Shown one piece after another: positions 8,782 through 18,308 of a stretch of DNA of 64,000 nucleotides. The notes beneath the pieces are model-generated. The model made no database searches. It saw only the letters and a list, made by a program, of their open reading frames with translations, and had not been told where the DNA came from. The stretch is from the NCBI RefSeq assembly GCF_013186535.1, contig NZ_JABMCZ010000003.1, positions 1,054,001 through 1,118,000 on the forward strand, given 5' to 3'. Source of the DNA: Nocardia terpenica (GTDB lineage Bacteria > Actinomycetota > Actinomycetes > Mycobacteriales > Mycobacteriaceae). Within the stretch, counting starts at the first letter, position 1. Every line of letters starts with the position of its first letter. The position numbers were made by a program, and so were the translations under genes.

Positions 8782-9291
8782 TCAGCCCAGGCGTGAGCCC
8801 TCGTGGGTCAGCAGCCAGTCCTTGACGGGGAGGCCCCAGCGGAAGCCGCCGAGGGTGCCGTCGGTGCGGAGGACGCGGTGGCAGGGGATGAAGAGGGCGG
8901 CGGCGTTGCGGGCGCAGGCGTTGGCGGCGGCTCGGACGGCGTCGGGGCGGCCGGAGTGGTCGGCGAAGGTGGTGTAGGTGATCGGGTTTCCGGGCTGGAC
9001 CTTGCGGAGGACTTCCCAGGCGTGGACCAGGAACGGGCCGGAGAGCTGGCGGACGGGGACGGCGTCGATGACCGTGACGTCGCCCGCGTGGTAGTCGCGC
9101 ACCGCCGCGGTGACGGCGCCGAGCGAATCTCGTTGCCGCAGTTCGTCGGGGCGCAGGGTGGGGTGGATCAGGCGGCGTAGGTTCTCGGCGTCGGTGGTCC
9201 AGCCGGACGCGAGCACCGCGCCCTCGCCGTCGACGACGGCGGTGAACGGCCCGATCGGCGTGTCCACCACCGCGTACTCCGCGACACTCAT
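8782..9291 (-). CDS. ogt: methylated-DNA-[protein]-cysteine S-methyltransferase
   Basis: This suicide repair protein takes the alkyl group from O6-alkylguanine onto its own cysteine. The 169-residue product carries the active-site motif PCHRV with C137, and the helix-turn-helix arginine-finger region GRPDAVRAAANACARN just before it. The ATG at 9291 overlaps the stop of the upstream AdaA-AlkA gene by one base (TAATG), so the two are translationally coupled and form one alkylation-repair operon. The size and the pairing match the alkA-ogt pair (Rv1317c-Rv1316c) of M. tuberculosis. Confidence 0.95.
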   Translation of the reverse strand: MSVAEYAVVDTPIGPFTAVVDGEGAVLASGWTTDAENLRRLIHPTLRPDELRQRDSLGAVTAAVRDYHAGDVTVIDAVPVRQLSGPFLVHAWEVLRKVQPGNPITYTTFADHSGRPDAVRAAANACARNAAALFIPCHRVLRTDGTLGGFRWGLPVKDWLLTHEGSRLG

Positions 9292-10793
9292 TACCGCGCA
9301 CCCACTTTCACTCGGCCGCCACCATTGGCGACCACCGGCGCGGTGCGCTCGGCGAGCGCCCGCTTCCACAAATGCATGGACAGATACGATCGCCACGGCG
9401 CCCAGCGCGCGGTGTCGGCGAGGTCGATGCCGTACAGGCCCGCGCCGCGACGCACCACCAGATCGGTGTGCAGCAGAATGTCGGGATCGGCGAGCAGCCG
9501 CATGGTCACGTAGTCGGCGGTCCAGGGCCCGACACCCTCCAGCGCCAGCAGATCTCGCCGCACGTCGGCGGCGGTGCGCCCGGCGTGCAGGGTCAGGTCC
9601 CCGGAGGCCAGCGCGCGGGCGGCCGACACGATGGACGCGGTTCGCCGCGCCGGGCCGGTCAGCACCTCGGCGCCGTGCTCGGCCACCGCCTCCGCCGTCG
9701 GGAACAGCCGCGGCACCGGCCCGCTGATCTCCTCGCCGAGCGCGTCGACCAGCCGCGCGGTGTGCGTGGCCGCCGCCGAGACCGAGATCTGCTGCCCGAT
9801 CATGGTGCGCAGCAACAGTTCCGGCCCGTCCAGGCAACCCGGCACCCGGATACCGGAGCCGATCGCGTGCCCGTCGCGGAACCCGCCGCGCAGCGCCTCG
9901 TCGATACCCATCGGATCGGCGTCGAGGTCGAGCAGATGCCGCAGCCGCGCCACCGTCGGCGCCAGGTCGCGCATGTCCTGTAGCGCCAAACCCGCTCGCA
10001 CATGGCCGGTTTGGATGCTCAGCCGCACGGTCGCGTGCCCGTGCGGGGTGCGCAGGCTGCGGGTGTAGGTGCCGTCCTCCCACATGTCGAAACCGGCCAC
10101 GGCGTGCGCGGACAGGAACCACTCCAGCCACGCCCGATCCAGCGGCTCGCGGTAGGGCAGGCGCAGGGTGAGCATGCCGTTGAGGGGCGGCAGCGTGTCG
10201 CCGCGTAGCCGTCGCGATTCCTCGCGCAGCGTCGTCGGGCTGACCGCGAACACCTCGCGCACGGTGTCGTTGAACTGGCGGATGCTGGCGAATCCGGCCG
10301 CGAAGGCGATATCGGACATCGGCATGCGCGTGGTCTGGATCAGCAGCCGCGCGGTGTGGGCGCGGTGCGCGCGGGCCAAGGCGAGCGGTCCGGCGCCGAG
10401 TTCGGCGGTGAGCACCCGGGTCAGCTGCCGTTGCGAATAACCCAGCGCCCCGGCCAGCGCCGGGACGCCGCCGCGCTCGATCACCCCGTCGGCGATCAAT
10501 CGCATGGCGCGGGCGGCCAGGTCGGCGCGGGTATTCCAGAGCGGCGAGCCGGGCGCGGCGTCGGGCATGCAGCGGCGGCAGGCCCGGAAGCCGGACTGCT
10601 GGGCGGCTGCCGCCGTTGGGAGGAACGTCACATTGGTGCGCTTCGGAGTGATAGCCGGACAGGATGGGCGGCAGTAGATTCCGGTAGTCCGCACGGCCGT
10701 CACGAACTGCCCGTCGAAACGGGCATCGCGGGTCGTCACGGCACGGTAACAGCGCTCGAAGTCCAGACCGTTGGCACTCACGCAGTCCACCAT
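9291..10793 (-). CDS. alkA: AdaA-AlkA fusion: adaptive-response regulator and 3-methyladenine DNA glycosylase
   Basis: This bifunctional 500-residue protein begins with an Ada metal-binding domain whose zinc cysteines are C41, C45, C72 and C75 (YCRPSC and ACRRC). C41 is the expected methyl-phosphotriester acceptor. An AraC-type helix-turn-helix follows at about residues 85-180 (LGYSQRQLTRVL; SDIAFAAGFASIRQFNDTVRE). The C-terminal half is an AlkA glycosylase with a helix-hairpin-helix LEGVGPWTADY and an Asp in LLHTDLVV at the catalytic position. It probably activates its own operon when methylated. Start ATG 10793; a GTG four codons later is an alternative. Confidence 0.94.
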   Translation of the reverse strand: MVDCVSANGLDFERCYRAVTTRDARFDGQFVTAVRTTGIYCRPSCPAITPKRTNVTFLPTAAAAQQSGFRACRRCMPDAAPGSPLWNTRADLAARAMRLIADGVIERGGVPALAGALGYSQRQLTRVLTAELGAGPLALARAHRAHTARLLIQTTRMPMSDIAFAAGFASIRQFNDTVREVFAVSPTTLREESRRLRGDTLPPLNGMLTLRLPYREPLDRAWLEWFLSAHAVAGFDMWEDGTYTRSLRTPHGHATVRLSIQTGHVRAGLALQDMRDLAPTVARLRHLLDLDADPMGIDEALRGGFRDGHAIGSGIRVPGCLDGPELLLRTMIGQQISVSAAATHTARLVDALGEEISGPVPRLFPTAEAVAEHGAEVLTGPARRTASIVSAARALASGDLTLHAGRTAADVRRDLLALEGVGPWTADYVTMRLLADPDILLHTDLVVRRGAGLYGIDLADTARWAPWRSYLSMHLWKRALAERTAPVVANGGGRVKVGAR

Positions 10794-11078
10794 GTCAGCC
10801 GGACGGCCCCCGCGCTAGCGGGAAACGGTCGTTAACCCCCCAAGCATCCGACCATGTCGGTGATGTTCGACGGCTATCGAGTTGGTTGCAATTGGCTTGC
10901 TGTGACGGTGTCGCGCGAGATAGCAGAATGATCGCCGGACTCGCCGTGTGCGCCGCGCCCCGGCCGCGGGCGGCACCGGTCGCGCCGCTGCCGCCCGCTC
11001 GCGAGACAATCGGCCGATGTGATCATTCGTGCAGCACAGGGCACTGATGGCGGCAATCCCACGGTCCCGCAACGGTTG

Positions 11079-11270
11079 TCAGCAGCAGCGATTCGCCGGG
11101 TTGCGATCGGCGGCCGCATGCCGCTCCCGCCAGTACTCTCGCTCGGTGGGAATCGGGTGGTCCGGGTGGTTGCGACGCAGATGCTCGACATAGCGGGCGT
11201 AATCCTGGCCGCCCAGAACGGAATTCACGTACCAGATCAGCGCCCGAGCCGCGCGGAGGGCGGCCTTCAC
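11079..11270 (-). CDS. YbdD/YjiX family small protein (DUF466), CstA partner
   Basis: This 63-residue protein belongs to the family encoded directly after cstA in many bacteria, where it is needed for pyruvate or peptide uptake by the CstA-type carrier. The family core is visible: YVNSVLGGQDYARYVEHLRR, then NHPDHPIPTEREYWRERH, with the C-terminal CC. The GTG at 11270 overlaps the cstA stop by four bases (GTGA), so the pair is coupled. The longer open frame upstream is inside cstA. Confidence 0.88.
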   Translation of the reverse strand: MKAALRAARALIWYVNSVLGGQDYARYVEHLRRNHPDHPIPTEREYWRERHAAADRNPANRCC

Positions 11271-13552
11271 TCCGTGCTGAGGGCGTGGGCGGCCCCGGGC
11301 ACCTTTACCTTGCCCGCCTTCGCCAGCTCGTCCCATTCTCGCTGCACCTCCCGTTCCTGCTTGGTGGCGAGGAAACCTCTGGGGCCGTAGATCTTCGACG
11401 GGATCTCCGGGGTTTCGGTGGTCGGGCCGCGGCCGGTGCGGAGTGCCCGGATGCAGACGAGTAGGCCGACCACCGCCACGATGAGCACCAGTAGCGCGAA
11501 CACGATCGACAGCGTGCCCTGGATGAAGGTGTTACGGACGACCTTGTCCATATCGTGCATGGTCTTGGCGGGCGCCAGGACCCTTCCGGCGTCGCGTGCG
11601 GCGCTGTAGATGCTGTGCTGCTTCCAGTATCCGAGGTTCTTGTCGGCGGAGAAGATCTTCTGCCAGGACGCCGTCATGGTGACCAGCAGGTCCCAGATGA
11701 GCGGTAGCGCGGGTATCCAGGCCCACTTGACCAGGCCCTTCTTCACCACGATCACCAGCACGACGGTCAGCGCGACCGCGGCCAGCAGCTGGTTGGCGAT
11801 GCCGAACAGCGGATACAGCGTGTAGATGCCGCCCAGCGGGTCGGTGACGCCCATCAGCAGCACCGAACCCCACGCCGCGACCACGATGAACGAGCACAGC
11901 CAGGCGCCCGGCCGCCAGGACGGATCCTTGAACCGGCGCGCGGGCCCGCCCAGGTTGCCGAGGGTGTCCGACAGCATGAACCGCGCGACCCGGGTACCGG
12001 CGTCGATCGTGGTGAGAATGAACAGCGCCTCGAACATGATCGCGAAGTGGTACCAGAACGATTTGAGCGCGGTCCCGCCGATGAAGCGGTGCATCACCTC
12101 GGCCATGCCGATCGCCAGCGTCGGCGCGCCGCCGGTGCGGGAGTAGACCGCCGACTCGCCGACATCGGTTGCCGCCCGATTCAATTCGGCCGCGGAGATC
12201 GGCTGCCCGCCCAGGCCCAGCGCGTTCACCTTGTCGGCCGCCTGCGCGGCGGTGGTGAGGCCGCCGGTGTTGATGGCGAAGTACAGGTGCTGGTCCAGGA
12301 TGGACGCCGCGATGATGGCCATGACCGCGACGAACGACTCCATCAGCATGCCGCCGTAGCCGATCATCCGGGCTTGGGCCTGCTTCTGCAGCAGCTTCGG
12401 TGTGGTGCCCGAGGACACCAGCGCGTGGAAGCCCGACAGCGCGCCGCAGGCGATGGTGATGAACAGGAACGGGAACAGGCTGCCGCCGAACGCGGGCCCG
12501 TTGCTGTTGCCCGCGAACTGCGAGACCGCGGGGGCCTTCAGCACCGGCAGGGTGACCACCACGCCGATGGCCAGCAGCACGATGGTGCCGATCTTCATGA
12601 ACGTCGACAGATAATCGCGCGGCGCGAGCAGCAACCACACCGGCAGCACCGAGGCGATGAAGCCGTAGACGATCAGCAGCCAGGAGATGGTGGTGCCCGA
12701 CAGCGTGAACAGGTCGCGGCCCCAACCGGATTCGCCGACCCAGCGGCCGGAGACGATGATCAGCAGCAGCAACACGAACCCGACCAGCGAGATCTCGCCG
12801 ACCTTGCCCGGGCGCACATACCGCAGATACAGGCCCATCAGGACCGCGAGCGGGATGGTCATGGCGATGGAGAACACGCCCCACGGGCTGCCGCCGTGCA
12901 ACCGCCCGTCGGCGCCCTTGGTGGCCGCCAGCGCGTTCACCACGACGATGCCCAGCACCGCCAGCAGGATCACCATGATCACCAGTACCGCGAGCAGCGC
13001 CGCGACGCCGCCGACCACGCCGAGCTCGTCGCGGGCCATCTGCCCGAGGCTGCGCCCGCGCCGCTTCACCGACGCCCACAGCACCAGATAGTCCTGCACC
13101 GCACCGGCCAGCACCACGCCGACCACGATCCACAGCGTGCCCGGCAGATAACCCATCTGCGCGGCCAGCACCGGGCCGACCAGCGGCCCGGCCCCGGCGA
13201 TGGCGGCGAAGTGGTGGCCGAACAGGACCCGCCGGTCCATCGGCATGTAGTCCTTGCCGTTCTCCAGTTCCTCGGCCGGAGTGGCGACCTCGTCGCGCGG
13301 CTTGGTGATCTTCCATTCGATCAGCCGGGCGTAGAACTGGTAGGCGACGATGTAGGTGCACACCGCGGCGAGCACGATCCACACCGCGTTCACGTTCTCG
13401 CCGCGGGCGACGGCGAGCACGGCCCAGGCGATCGCGCCGCCGACGGCGAGGGCGAGGAAGATGCCCTTCTTCGCGGGACTGATCGGAGAACGGTCCACGA
13501 CTCCCACGGGAGGTAGGTCGGGGTCTGTTCGGAGGTATTCGATGGTCGCCAT
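11267..13552 (-). CDS. cstA: carbon starvation protein CstA (peptide/pyruvate transporter)
   Basis: This large polytopic inner-membrane carrier has 761 residues, the usual family length. It is induced at carbon starvation in E. coli and is linked to peptide and pyruvate uptake. At least 15 hydrophobic segments are visible. Family motifs include the N-terminal YRFYARLIEWK-like stretch (here YQFYARLIEWK), GHHFAAIAGAGPLVGPVLAAQMG and the C-terminal DPLGGIYTLYPLFGIANQLLA. The ATG at 13552 has a GGGAGAG Shine-Dalgarno eight bases upstream. It forms a two-gene unit with the ybdD-like gene. Confidence 0.95.
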   Translation of the reverse strand: MATIEYLRTDPDLPPVGVVDRSPISPAKKGIFLALAVGGAIAWAVLAVARGENVNAVWIVLAAVCTYIVAYQFYARLIEWKITKPRDEVATPAEELENGKDYMPMDRRVLFGHHFAAIAGAGPLVGPVLAAQMGYLPGTLWIVVGVVLAGAVQDYLVLWASVKRRGRSLGQMARDELGVVGGVAALLAVLVIMVILLAVLGIVVVNALAATKGADGRLHGGSPWGVFSIAMTIPLAVLMGLYLRYVRPGKVGEISLVGFVLLLLIIVSGRWVGESGWGRDLFTLSGTTISWLLIVYGFIASVLPVWLLLAPRDYLSTFMKIGTIVLLAIGVVVTLPVLKAPAVSQFAGNSNGPAFGGSLFPFLFITIACGALSGFHALVSSGTTPKLLQKQAQARMIGYGGMLMESFVAVMAIIAASILDQHLYFAINTGGLTTAAQAADKVNALGLGGQPISAAELNRAATDVGESAVYSRTGGAPTLAIGMAEVMHRFIGGTALKSFWYHFAIMFEALFILTTIDAGTRVARFMLSDTLGNLGGPARRFKDPSWRPGAWLCSFIVVAAWGSVLLMGVTDPLGGIYTLYPLFGIANQLLAAVALTVVLVIVVKKGLVKWAWIPALPLIWDLLVTMTASWQKIFSADKNLGYWKQHSIYSAARDAGRVLAPAKTMHDMDKVVRNTFIQGTLSIVFALLVLIVAVVGLLVCIRALRTGRGPTTETPEIPSKIYGPRGFLATKQEREVQREWDELAKAGKVKVPGAAHALSTE

Positions 13553-13621
13553 GCGAGCTACTCTCCCGTGCGGTCTAACAAGGTCTTGCGGAATCGGACA
13601 CAACGTAACCGAACCACGGTC

Positions 13622-13710
13622 CGGACGCGTCCGAGTTGGCAAAGTCCGACCGAGATCATCCTCGCATGCGCGTCCCACATAGTGCATTTCAGATTCTCAT
13701 ATAGCGAGAA
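13622..13710. promoter_or_regulatory. palindromes in the cstA upstream region
   Basis: The gap between cstA and the divergent sugar-transport operon contains a perfect 12-bp palindrome CGGACGCGTCCG (13622-13633). It also contains an inverted repeat TTCTC-ATATAGC-GAGAA (13694-13710) inside an AT-richer patch. These are plausible operator or promoter elements for either operon. The regulator is not identified. Confidence 0.35.
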
Positions 13711-13833
13711 CGGGCGGAACGGACGGCCGCCACGACCCGACCGCGTGTCTGGCCCGATCGCATGGGGATCGTGCGTAAGCTGCGGTGCTGGCGCGGAGGG
13801 GGTGTCGAGAGGGCCTGGAGTGGAAGGAGGGTT

Positions 13834-15132
13834 GTGTCGCCTGTGTCCCGCCGGACCGTCTGCGGTGCGCTGCTGGCCGCGCCGGTCCTGGCCGGTGGTT
13901 GCGGTGGCGCGGAGGACGATGCGGTGACCTTCTTTTTTCAGGCGCGGCCGGAGGAGGCGCGGGCGCGGCTGCGGATTGTCGACGAATTCGGTAGGCGGAG
14001 GCCGGATATCAGGATTCGGACGATTATGTCGGGGCCGGATCCGTTGCAGCAGATGCTCACCTACTGTGCGGGCGGGCGTTGCCCGGATGTGCTGATGGCG
14101 TGGGAGCTGCTGTACGCCGGGCTCGCCGAGCGGGGCGTGCTGCTGGATCTGCGGACGCTGCTGGAGCGGGAGCCGGATGGGGGAGCGGCGCTGCGGGCCG
14201 ACGGATATTCGACGCTCTATGAGACATTCGGTTACGGCGGCGGGCAGTACGCGCTGCCCGAGCAGTGGTCGGGCGTGTTCCTGTACTACAACCGGAAGCT
14301 GTTCGAACAGGCCGGGATTCGCCCGCCCACGACGTGGGGCGCGCCCTGGACCTACGCGGAATTCCTGGCCGCCGCCCGAGAGCTGACCCACCGTGACGGC
14401 GACGGCCGGGTGCGCCGGTGGGGATTCGTAGACGGCTGGGTGCCCTACTATTCCGCGGCCTGCTTCGGCATGAACAACGGCGCGGACTGGTTCAGCCCAC
14501 CGCTCGCGCCCACCCGCACCGAGATCGGCGATCCGCGTTTCATTGCCGGAATGCAGTTCTACGCCGATCTCGCGGTGCGGCACGGGGTTGCGCCGAGCAC
14601 CGATGCCCGGCAATCGGTGTCGGCCTACGATCTGTTCGCCCGCGGCCGCGCCGCCATGCTGCTGGGCGGCCACTGGCTGTATTCCGAATTCGCCGGGCGG
14701 GACCTGGAATTCGACGTCACCGTGCTCCCGATCGGCCCGCACGGCGGCCCCGCCGCGGTCACCGACGTGGGCTGCACCGGCCTGGCCATCGCGGCGGCCA
14801 GCCCCCGCCGCGAACGGGCCTGGGAATTCGTGAAATTCGCGACCGGCCCGATAGGTCAGGCCATCATCGCCGAATCCGGCCTGTTCGTCCCCGTCCTCCG
14901 CTCCGCCATGACCTCCCCGGGTTTCGCCGCCGCCCACCGTGATATCCACAACCTCACCGTCTTCACCGAGGGTCCCGACCACTCCCGCCAACTGGCCATC
15001 ACCCCCGCCTGGGGCAAGGTCGACTCCCTGCTGTCGCGCACCTGCAATCGAGTCCTCCGCGGCGCCGCCCCCGCAACCTCTCTGGCCGCCGCCGCCCCCG
15101 ACATCGACGCCCTGCTGAAGGCCCGGACGTGA
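13834..15132 (+). CDS. sugar ABC transporter substrate-binding lipoprotein
   Basis: This extracellular solute-binding protein of the family-1 (UgpB/MalE) type probably binds a sugar or sugar derivative. The product is 432 residues. A Tat/Sec-like leader with SRRTVCGALLAAPVLAGG is followed by a lipobox cysteine (LAGGC). Family features include QWSGVFLYYNRKLFEQAGI, GGHWLYSEF, GPHGGPAAVTDVG and a C-terminal ERAWEFVKFATG. The GTG at 13834 follows an AAGGAGG Shine-Dalgarno with short spacing; a second GTG at 13843 is possible. Its stop overlaps the next gene (GTGA). Confidence 0.88.
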   Translation: MSPVSRRTVCGALLAAPVLAGGCGGAEDDAVTFFFQARPEEARARLRIVDEFGRRRPDIRIRTIMSGPDPLQQMLTYCAGGRCPDVLMAWELLYAGLAERGVLLDLRTLLEREPDGGAALRADGYSTLYETFGYGGGQYALPEQWSGVFLYYNRKLFEQAGIRPPTTWGAPWTYAEFLAAARELTHRDGDGRVRRWGFVDGWVPYYSAACFGMNNGADWFSPPLAPTRTEIGDPRFIAGMQFYADLAVRHGVAPSTDARQSVSAYDLFARGRAAMLLGGHWLYSEFAGRDLEFDVTVLPIGPHGGPAAVTDVGCTGLAIAAASPRRERAWEFVKFATGPIGQAIIAESGLFVPVLRSAMTSPGFAAAHRDIHNLTVFTEGPDHSRQLAITPAWGKVDSLLSRTCNRVLRGAAPATSLAAAAPDIDALLKART

Positions 15133-16049
15133 ATTCCCGTCCCGCTGGCGGGTTCCCCGCTCGCAGATCGGGGTTGGCGCGGCGGCGGGCGCGGGCGGGG
15201 GTGGGGTTCGTCGCGCCGAATGTGCTTGCGGTGCTGGTGTTCCTGCTGTTTCCGCTGGGGTTTTCGCTGTATTTGAGTTTTCACTCCTGGGATTTGTTTC
15301 GGCCCATGCGGGCGGTGGGGTGGGGGAACTATCGGCAGCTGTTCGCAGATCCGCTGTTCTACATCGCGCTGCGGAACACGGGGGTGTTCACGGTGGCGAC
15401 GCTGGCGCCGACGGTGGTTATCAGCCTGGCGGTGGCGGCGGCGCTGAATCGAAAACTGCGGGGGATCGGGGTGTTTCGGACGCTGGCCTTTCTGCCGCTG
15501 GTCGCCTCGACGGTGGCGATGGCGGTGGTGTGGCGGTTCCTGTTCACCACCGACGGCGGGGCGGTGAACCTGGTGCTGGGCCGGGTGGGGCTGGGACCCG
15601 TTCCGTGGCTGGGCGATCCGGACTGGGCGCTGCTGGCGCTGAGCATCGTCATGGTGTGGAAGAGCCTGCCGTTCGCGACCGTCGTGCTGCTCGCGGCCAT
15701 GCAGGGCATTCCGGAGAACCTGTACGAGGCGGCGAAGATCGACGGGGCGGGACCGCTGCGCCGGTTCGGGGCGATCACGGTGCCGCTGATCCGGGGCGCG
15801 CTGTCGTTCGTCTTCGTCATCACGATCATCAATTCGGTGCAGGCGTTCGACCAGGCGTATGCGCTCACCGACGGCAACGGCGGGCCCGAGACCGGCACGT
15901 TCGTGCTGGGAATCATGCTGTTCCAGAACGCGTTCCGGTTCTACGAGATCGGCTACGCGGCGGCCCTGGCCTGGGTGATGTTCGCAATGCTGCTGGTGCT
16001 CACCCTCGTTCAGCTGTGGCTGGCGCGACGCGAACCGGAGGATCGGTGA
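15129..16049 (+). CDS. sugar ABC transporter permease (MalF/UgpA type)
   Basis: This inner-membrane permease has 306 residues and six predicted membrane helices. The cytoplasmic EAA loop is visible as IPENLYEAAKIDGAGPLRRFGAITVPLI, read here in two overlapping parts (YEAAKIDGAG; RFGAITVPLI). It pairs with the next permease to form the channel. The GTG start at 15129 overlaps the stop of the binding-protein gene, and its own stop overlaps the following start, so the three genes form a tight operon. The substrate cannot be told from sequence. Confidence 0.92.
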   Translation: MNSRPAGGFPARRSGLARRRARAGVGFVAPNVLAVLVFLLFPLGFSLYLSFHSWDLFRPMRAVGWGNYRQLFADPLFYIALRNTGVFTVATLAPTVVISLAVAAALNRKLRGIGVFRTLAFLPLVASTVAMAVVWRFLFTTDGGAVNLVLGRVGLGPVPWLGDPDWALLALSIVMVWKSLPFATVVLLAAMQGIPENLYEAAKIDGAGPLRRFGAITVPLIRGALSFVFVITIINSVQAFDQAYALTDGNGGPETGTFVLGIMLFQNAFRFYEIGYAAALAWVMFAMLLVLTLVQLWLARREPEDR

Positions 16050-16894
16050 GTACCCGGGTGCGGCGGTCGGTGCTGCGGCGCACGCTGCGCGGCACGCTGC
16101 TGTATCTGGCGCTGATCGCGATCGCCTGGTGCGCGGTGGGGCCGATCCTGTGGGCGCTGTCGGCCTCGCTGAAAACCCAAGGCGAGGTGAGCGATCCGAA
16201 TCCGCTGCCCGCGCGGCCGCGGTGGTCGAACTACGGCGCGGTGTTCGAGCGGCTGCCGCTGGGCCGGATGCTGCTCAATACCGTGCTCTACGCCGGATGC
16301 GTCACCGCCGGTCAGGTCTTCTTCTGCTCGCTGGCCGGATATGCGTTCGCCCGCCTGCGATTCCGTGGCCGGGAGGCACTGTTCCTGGCCTATCTGGCCA
16401 CCCTCATGGTGCCGCTGACGGTGACGGCGATCCCGCAGTTCATCCTCATGCGCGCCTTCGGCTGGGTGGACACCCCGTGGGCGATGATCGTCCCCGGCCT
16501 GTTCGGATCCGCCTTCGGCACCTATCTGATGCGCCAGTTCTTCCGCACGCTCCCGGCGGAACTGGAGGAGGCGGCCATTCTCGACGGCTGCACCACCTGG
16601 CAGGTGTACTGGCGAGTGCTGCTGCCGCACGCCCGCCCGGCGGTCCTGGTGCTGGCCGTCCTCACCTGGATCACCGTGTGGAACGACTTCCTGTGGCCCC
16701 TGATCATGATCCAGCGCAACGAGATAGCCACCGTCACACTGGGTTTGGTGCGGTTGCAGGGCCAGTACCACACCGACTGGCCGATCCTCATGGCCGCGGC
16801 CATGGTCGTGCTGGCGCCGATGCTCGTCGTGTATGCGGTGGCGCAGAAGGCTTTTGTGCGGGGGATCGCGCAGTCGGGTATGGGTGGGCGGTGA
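16046..16894 (+). CDS. sugar ABC transporter permease (MalG/UgpE type)
   Basis: This is the second permease of the importer, with 282 residues and six predicted helices. Its EAA loop reads LEEAAILDGCTTWQVYWRVL. It starts at GTG 16046, which overlaps the previous stop (GTGA). No ATPase gene follows: the operon ends here and the next gene is convergent, seven bases away. As in Streptomyces MsiK-type systems, a shared ATPase encoded elsewhere probably drives this transporter, but that is inference. Confidence 0.92.
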   Translation: MSTRVRRSVLRRTLRGTLLYLALIAIAWCAVGPILWALSASLKTQGEVSDPNPLPARPRWSNYGAVFERLPLGRMLLNTVLYAGCVTAGQVFFCSLAGYAFARLRFRGREALFLAYLATLMVPLTVTAIPQFILMRAFGWVDTPWAMIVPGLFGSAFGTYLMRQFFRTLPAELEEAAILDGCTTWQVYWRVLLPHARPAVLVLAVLTWITVWNDFLWPLIMIQRNEIATVTLGLVRLQGQYHTDWPILMAAAMVVLAPMLVVYAVAQKAFVRGIAQSGMGGR

Positions 16895-16901
16895 ATGCGG
16901 T

Positions 16902-18308
16902 CTACTCGCGCGGTGGCCGGGTTGCTCCGGTGGGGTCGGCGCGCAGCGCGGCCTCGTAGCTGAAGGCGAGTTGTTCGCGGGCCTTCAGGGTGTCGGGATG
17001 GTCGGAGCCCAGCAGGCGTTCGCGGTCGGCGACCGTGCGCGAGTACGCCTCGATGGCCTCGGAGAAATGGCCCGCCTCGTAATAGGCGAAGGCCAGGTTG
17101 CTGCGGGCGGTGACGGTGGCGGTGTGGTCGGGGCCGAGCATGCGCTCGCGGTCGGTGAGGATGCGGGTGTACAGCTGCACGGCCTCGGCCGCGCGGCCGA
17201 CCCGCCCGTAGGCGTAGGCGGCATTGCTGCGGGCGCGCATGGTGGTCGGATGGTCGGGGCCGAGGTGCTCTTCGGCGGTGTGCAGGGCGCGTTCGTACAT
17301 CTCGACGGCCTCCGCGATCCGGCCCGCGGCCATGCGGTCGTCGGCGAGGCTGCCCAGCGAGTCGAGGGTGTCGGGATGTTCGGCGCCCAGTATTCGGTCG
17401 CGGACGCTCAGGATCCGCTCGTCCAGCGTGGTGGCCTCGTCGACGAGGTCGGCGCTGCGGAGCGCGGCGGCCAGGCAGTCGCAGGTGATGAGCGTGCTCG
17501 AATCCTCCGGGCCCAGCACCCGTTCGCTGTCGGCGAGGGTGCGCCGGTACAGGGCGATGGCCTCGTCCAGCCGATCCGCCTCGCGGTAGGCCAGCGCCAA
17601 ATTGTGGCGGGCGTTGAGGGTATTGCGGTGGTCGGCGCCGAACGCCTGCTCGCTGTCGGCGACGGTGCGCTCGTACAGGTCGATGGCCTCGGACAACCGG
17701 TCGGCCTCGCGGTAGGCGCGGGCGAGATTGCCCCGGAAGACCAGGGTGTCGAGATCGTAAGGGCCGAAGGTGTTCTCGCTGTCGGTGAGCACGCGCTCGT
17801 AGAGATCGATGGCCTCGGTGACCCGTCCGGCGTCCCGGTAGGCGCGGGCCAGGTTGGCCGCGGAGATCAGCGTGTCGCGGTGCAGCGGGCCGAGCACGCG
17901 CTCCCGGTCGGCGACCACGCGCTCGTACAGGGCGATGACCTCCGCGCGCCGGTCCGTGGGCGCCGGGTCGGCCGGGGGTTCGGTGGGTTCCGCCGGGGCG
18001 GGTTGCGCGGGTGCCGCGGGCGGCTGCGGGGCGGCCGCCGGGTGTGTGGGCGCGAGGGTGAGTTTCACTGTGTGCGCGGTGATTCCGGCGGCGGCCGAGA
18101 TCTCGGGACCGGCCACCCAGAAGCCCGGCGCGTCCTCGCCGGGGGTGATCAGGAGTTGTAGTGTGACCTCGACCGTCTCGGGGGCGGTGCGCCGATTTGC
18201 CACCGAATGCTGTTCCGCCCCTGCGGCTGTCGCCAACTCGCGGCGCAGTGCGGCCAGCGCGTCCGTCAGCGAGGCCGCCGCACCGTCCGGTCGGTTCTCG
18301 TTGCCCAC
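16902..18308 (-). CDS. trypco2-domain and kinesin-light-chain-type TPR protein
   Basis: This 468-residue protein has two parts. Residues about 10-90 resemble the trypsin-co-occurring domain 2 (trypco2): LTDALAALRRELATAAG, later FWVAGPEI and HTVKLTLAP. A Pro/Ala linker follows. The rest is about seven TPR repeats of 42 residues with the motif LGPDHPDTL-ARNNLA-AYREAGR-EAI-LYER, typical of NB-ARC/TPR and kinesin-light-chain proteins. No NB-ARC or protease domain is present. GTG 18308 is preceded by GAGGGG at seven bases. The trypco domains are known from actinobacterial conflict systems; a scaffolding role here is inferred. Confidence 0.82.
   Translation of the reverse strand: MGNENRPDGAAASLTDALAALRRELATAAGAEQHSVANRRTAPETVEVTLQLLITPGEDAPGFWVAGPEISAAAGITAHTVKLTLAPTHPAAAPQPPAAPAQPAPAEPTEPPADPAPTDRRAEVIALYERVVADRERVLGPLHRDTLISAANLARAYRDAGRVTEAIDLYERVLTDSENTFGPYDLDTLVFRGNLARAYREADRLSEAIDLYERTVADSEQAFGADHRNTLNARHNLALAYREADRLDEAIALYRRTLADSERVLGPEDSSTLITCDCLAAALRSADLVDEATTLDERILSVRDRILGAEHPDTLDSLGSLADDRMAAGRIAEAVEMYERALHTAEEHLGPDHPTTMRARSNAAYAYGRVGRAAEAVQLYTRILTDRERMLGPDHTATVTARSNLAFAYYEAGHFSEAIEAYSRTVADRERLLGSDHPDTLKAREQLAFSYEAALRADPTGATRPPRE

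Noticed and set aside
11532..13382. Minus-strand frame of 616 codons inside cstA
   Set aside because: It is a shifted frame of the conserved cstA gene with Arg/His-rich random sequence.
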